A stretch of DNA of 43,880 nucleotides from Acidobacteriota bacterium. GTDB taxonomy: Bacteria; Acidobacteriota; Vicinamibacteria; Vicinamibacterales; UBA2999. Positions 43,667-43,880 of the stretch are shown in pieces. The notes below the pieces were generated by a model. The model did not search any database. It was not told the DNA's origin and saw only the letters and a list, made by a program, of their open reading frames with translations. The stretch's first letter is position 1, and every line of letters begins with the position of its first letter. The stretch spans positions 1-43,880 of the forward strand of contig JABFSA010000096.1 in assembly GCA_013140775.1 (NCBI GenBank). The letters are read 5' to 3'. The position numbers were made by a program, and so were the translations under genes.

Positions 43667-43880
43667 ATGAAACTGTTCCGCCTCTCGGTGTTCGCCGCGG
43701 TCGGACTTGTCGTTCTTGCGGGAGCGCTGGTCGCGACTCAATCGCCTCCGCCGGACACGCCGCGCTTCGTGGTTGATCCGGGCTGGCCCAGGATTCCCAA
43801 CAACTGGCAGTTCGGGCAGGTGGCCAGCGTGTCGGTGGACAACCAGGATCACGTCTGGGTGTTGCAGCGTCCTGGGACGT
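43667..43880 (+). CDS. Secreted NHL/propeller-like protein, 5' part only
   Basis: The frame opens at ATG 43667 with ATAGGAG six bases upstream and runs to the window end (71 codons visible). A signal peptide (KLFRLSVFAAVGLVVLAGALVA) is followed by FVVDPGWPRIPNNWQFGQ and VSVDNQDHVWVLQRPG. The VSVDNQDHVWV strand is typical of NHL-type six-bladed propellers similar to peptidyl-alpha-hydroxyglycine amidating lyase relatives in Acidobacteriota. The rest of the gene lies outside the window. Confidence 0.75.
   Translation, partial: MKLFRLSVFAAVGLVVLAGALVATQSPPPDTPRFVVDPGWPRIPNNWQFGQVASVSVDNQDHVWVLQRPGT

Overview
The window looks like chromosomal DNA of a GC-rich Acidobacteriota, most likely of the Vicinamibacteria/Vicinamibacterales type. 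The signs are two large TonB-dependent receptors that begin with a carboxypeptidase-regulatory-like domain, two DUF6152 proteins, a DUF3617 protein, a DUF6526 protein, many secreted or lipidated proteins with weakly known functions, and short dispersed palindromic repeats in the gaps. There is no rRNA, CRISPR array, transposase, integrase or phage gene. This assignment is inferred from gene families, not from a marker-gene tree.

Layout. 1-4.6 kb: a secreted protein and a DUF6152 protein, divergent from a TonB-dependent receptor. 4.6-8.5 kb: an NAD-dependent epimerase, tRNA-Arg(TCG) with a duplicated 3' end beside it, a LigD-type ligase-polymerase, small proteins and tRNA-His(GTG). 8.5-15.8 kb: a cupin, an SLC13-type anion symporter followed by a three-domain rhodanese protein, then an orphan TRAP solute-binding protein divergent from an MmgE/PrpD-MatC pair. 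15.9-19.2 kb: a secreted amidohydrolase bracketed by two copies of a 42-nt repeat, a strong terminator, a membrane-anchored di-haem cytochrome c and a lipoprotein.

19.4-26.8 kb is the least familiar part: six genes in a row on the minus strand (cupredoxin-like lipoprotein, outer-membrane barrel-like protein, small Cys/His-rich membrane protein, TonB-dependent receptor, propeller protein with a Cys-Tyr-Cys-Cys motif, dienelactone-hydrolase-like protein). The arrangement suggests an envelope system for handling a metal, perhaps copper; this is inference.

26.8-35.7 kb: TauE/SafE permease and pantothenate kinase (overlapping), a housekeeping run amidase-GerMN-rph-rdgB-DUF6526 on the minus strand, a second DUF6152 gene, a membrane GGDEF/EAL protein with both catalytic motifs intact, and a small zinc-ribbon membrane protein whose 3' end runs through a dispersed repeat. 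35.7-42.6 kb: the phosphate uptake operon pstSCAB-phoU, followed on the same strand by yacG, citrate synthase and a glutaminyl-cyclase-like M28 peptidase; a Pho-box-like direct repeat lies upstream of pstS. 42.7-43.9 kb: a diacylglycerol-kinase-family lipid kinase and the start of a secreted propeller protein cut by the window end.

Many gene pairs overlap by GTGA or ATGA (cupredoxin/barrel, TauE/coaA, amidase/GerMN, pstS/C/A/B, PrpD/MatC), so translational coupling is common here. Large antisense ORFs opposite the real genes are a by-product of high GC codon use.
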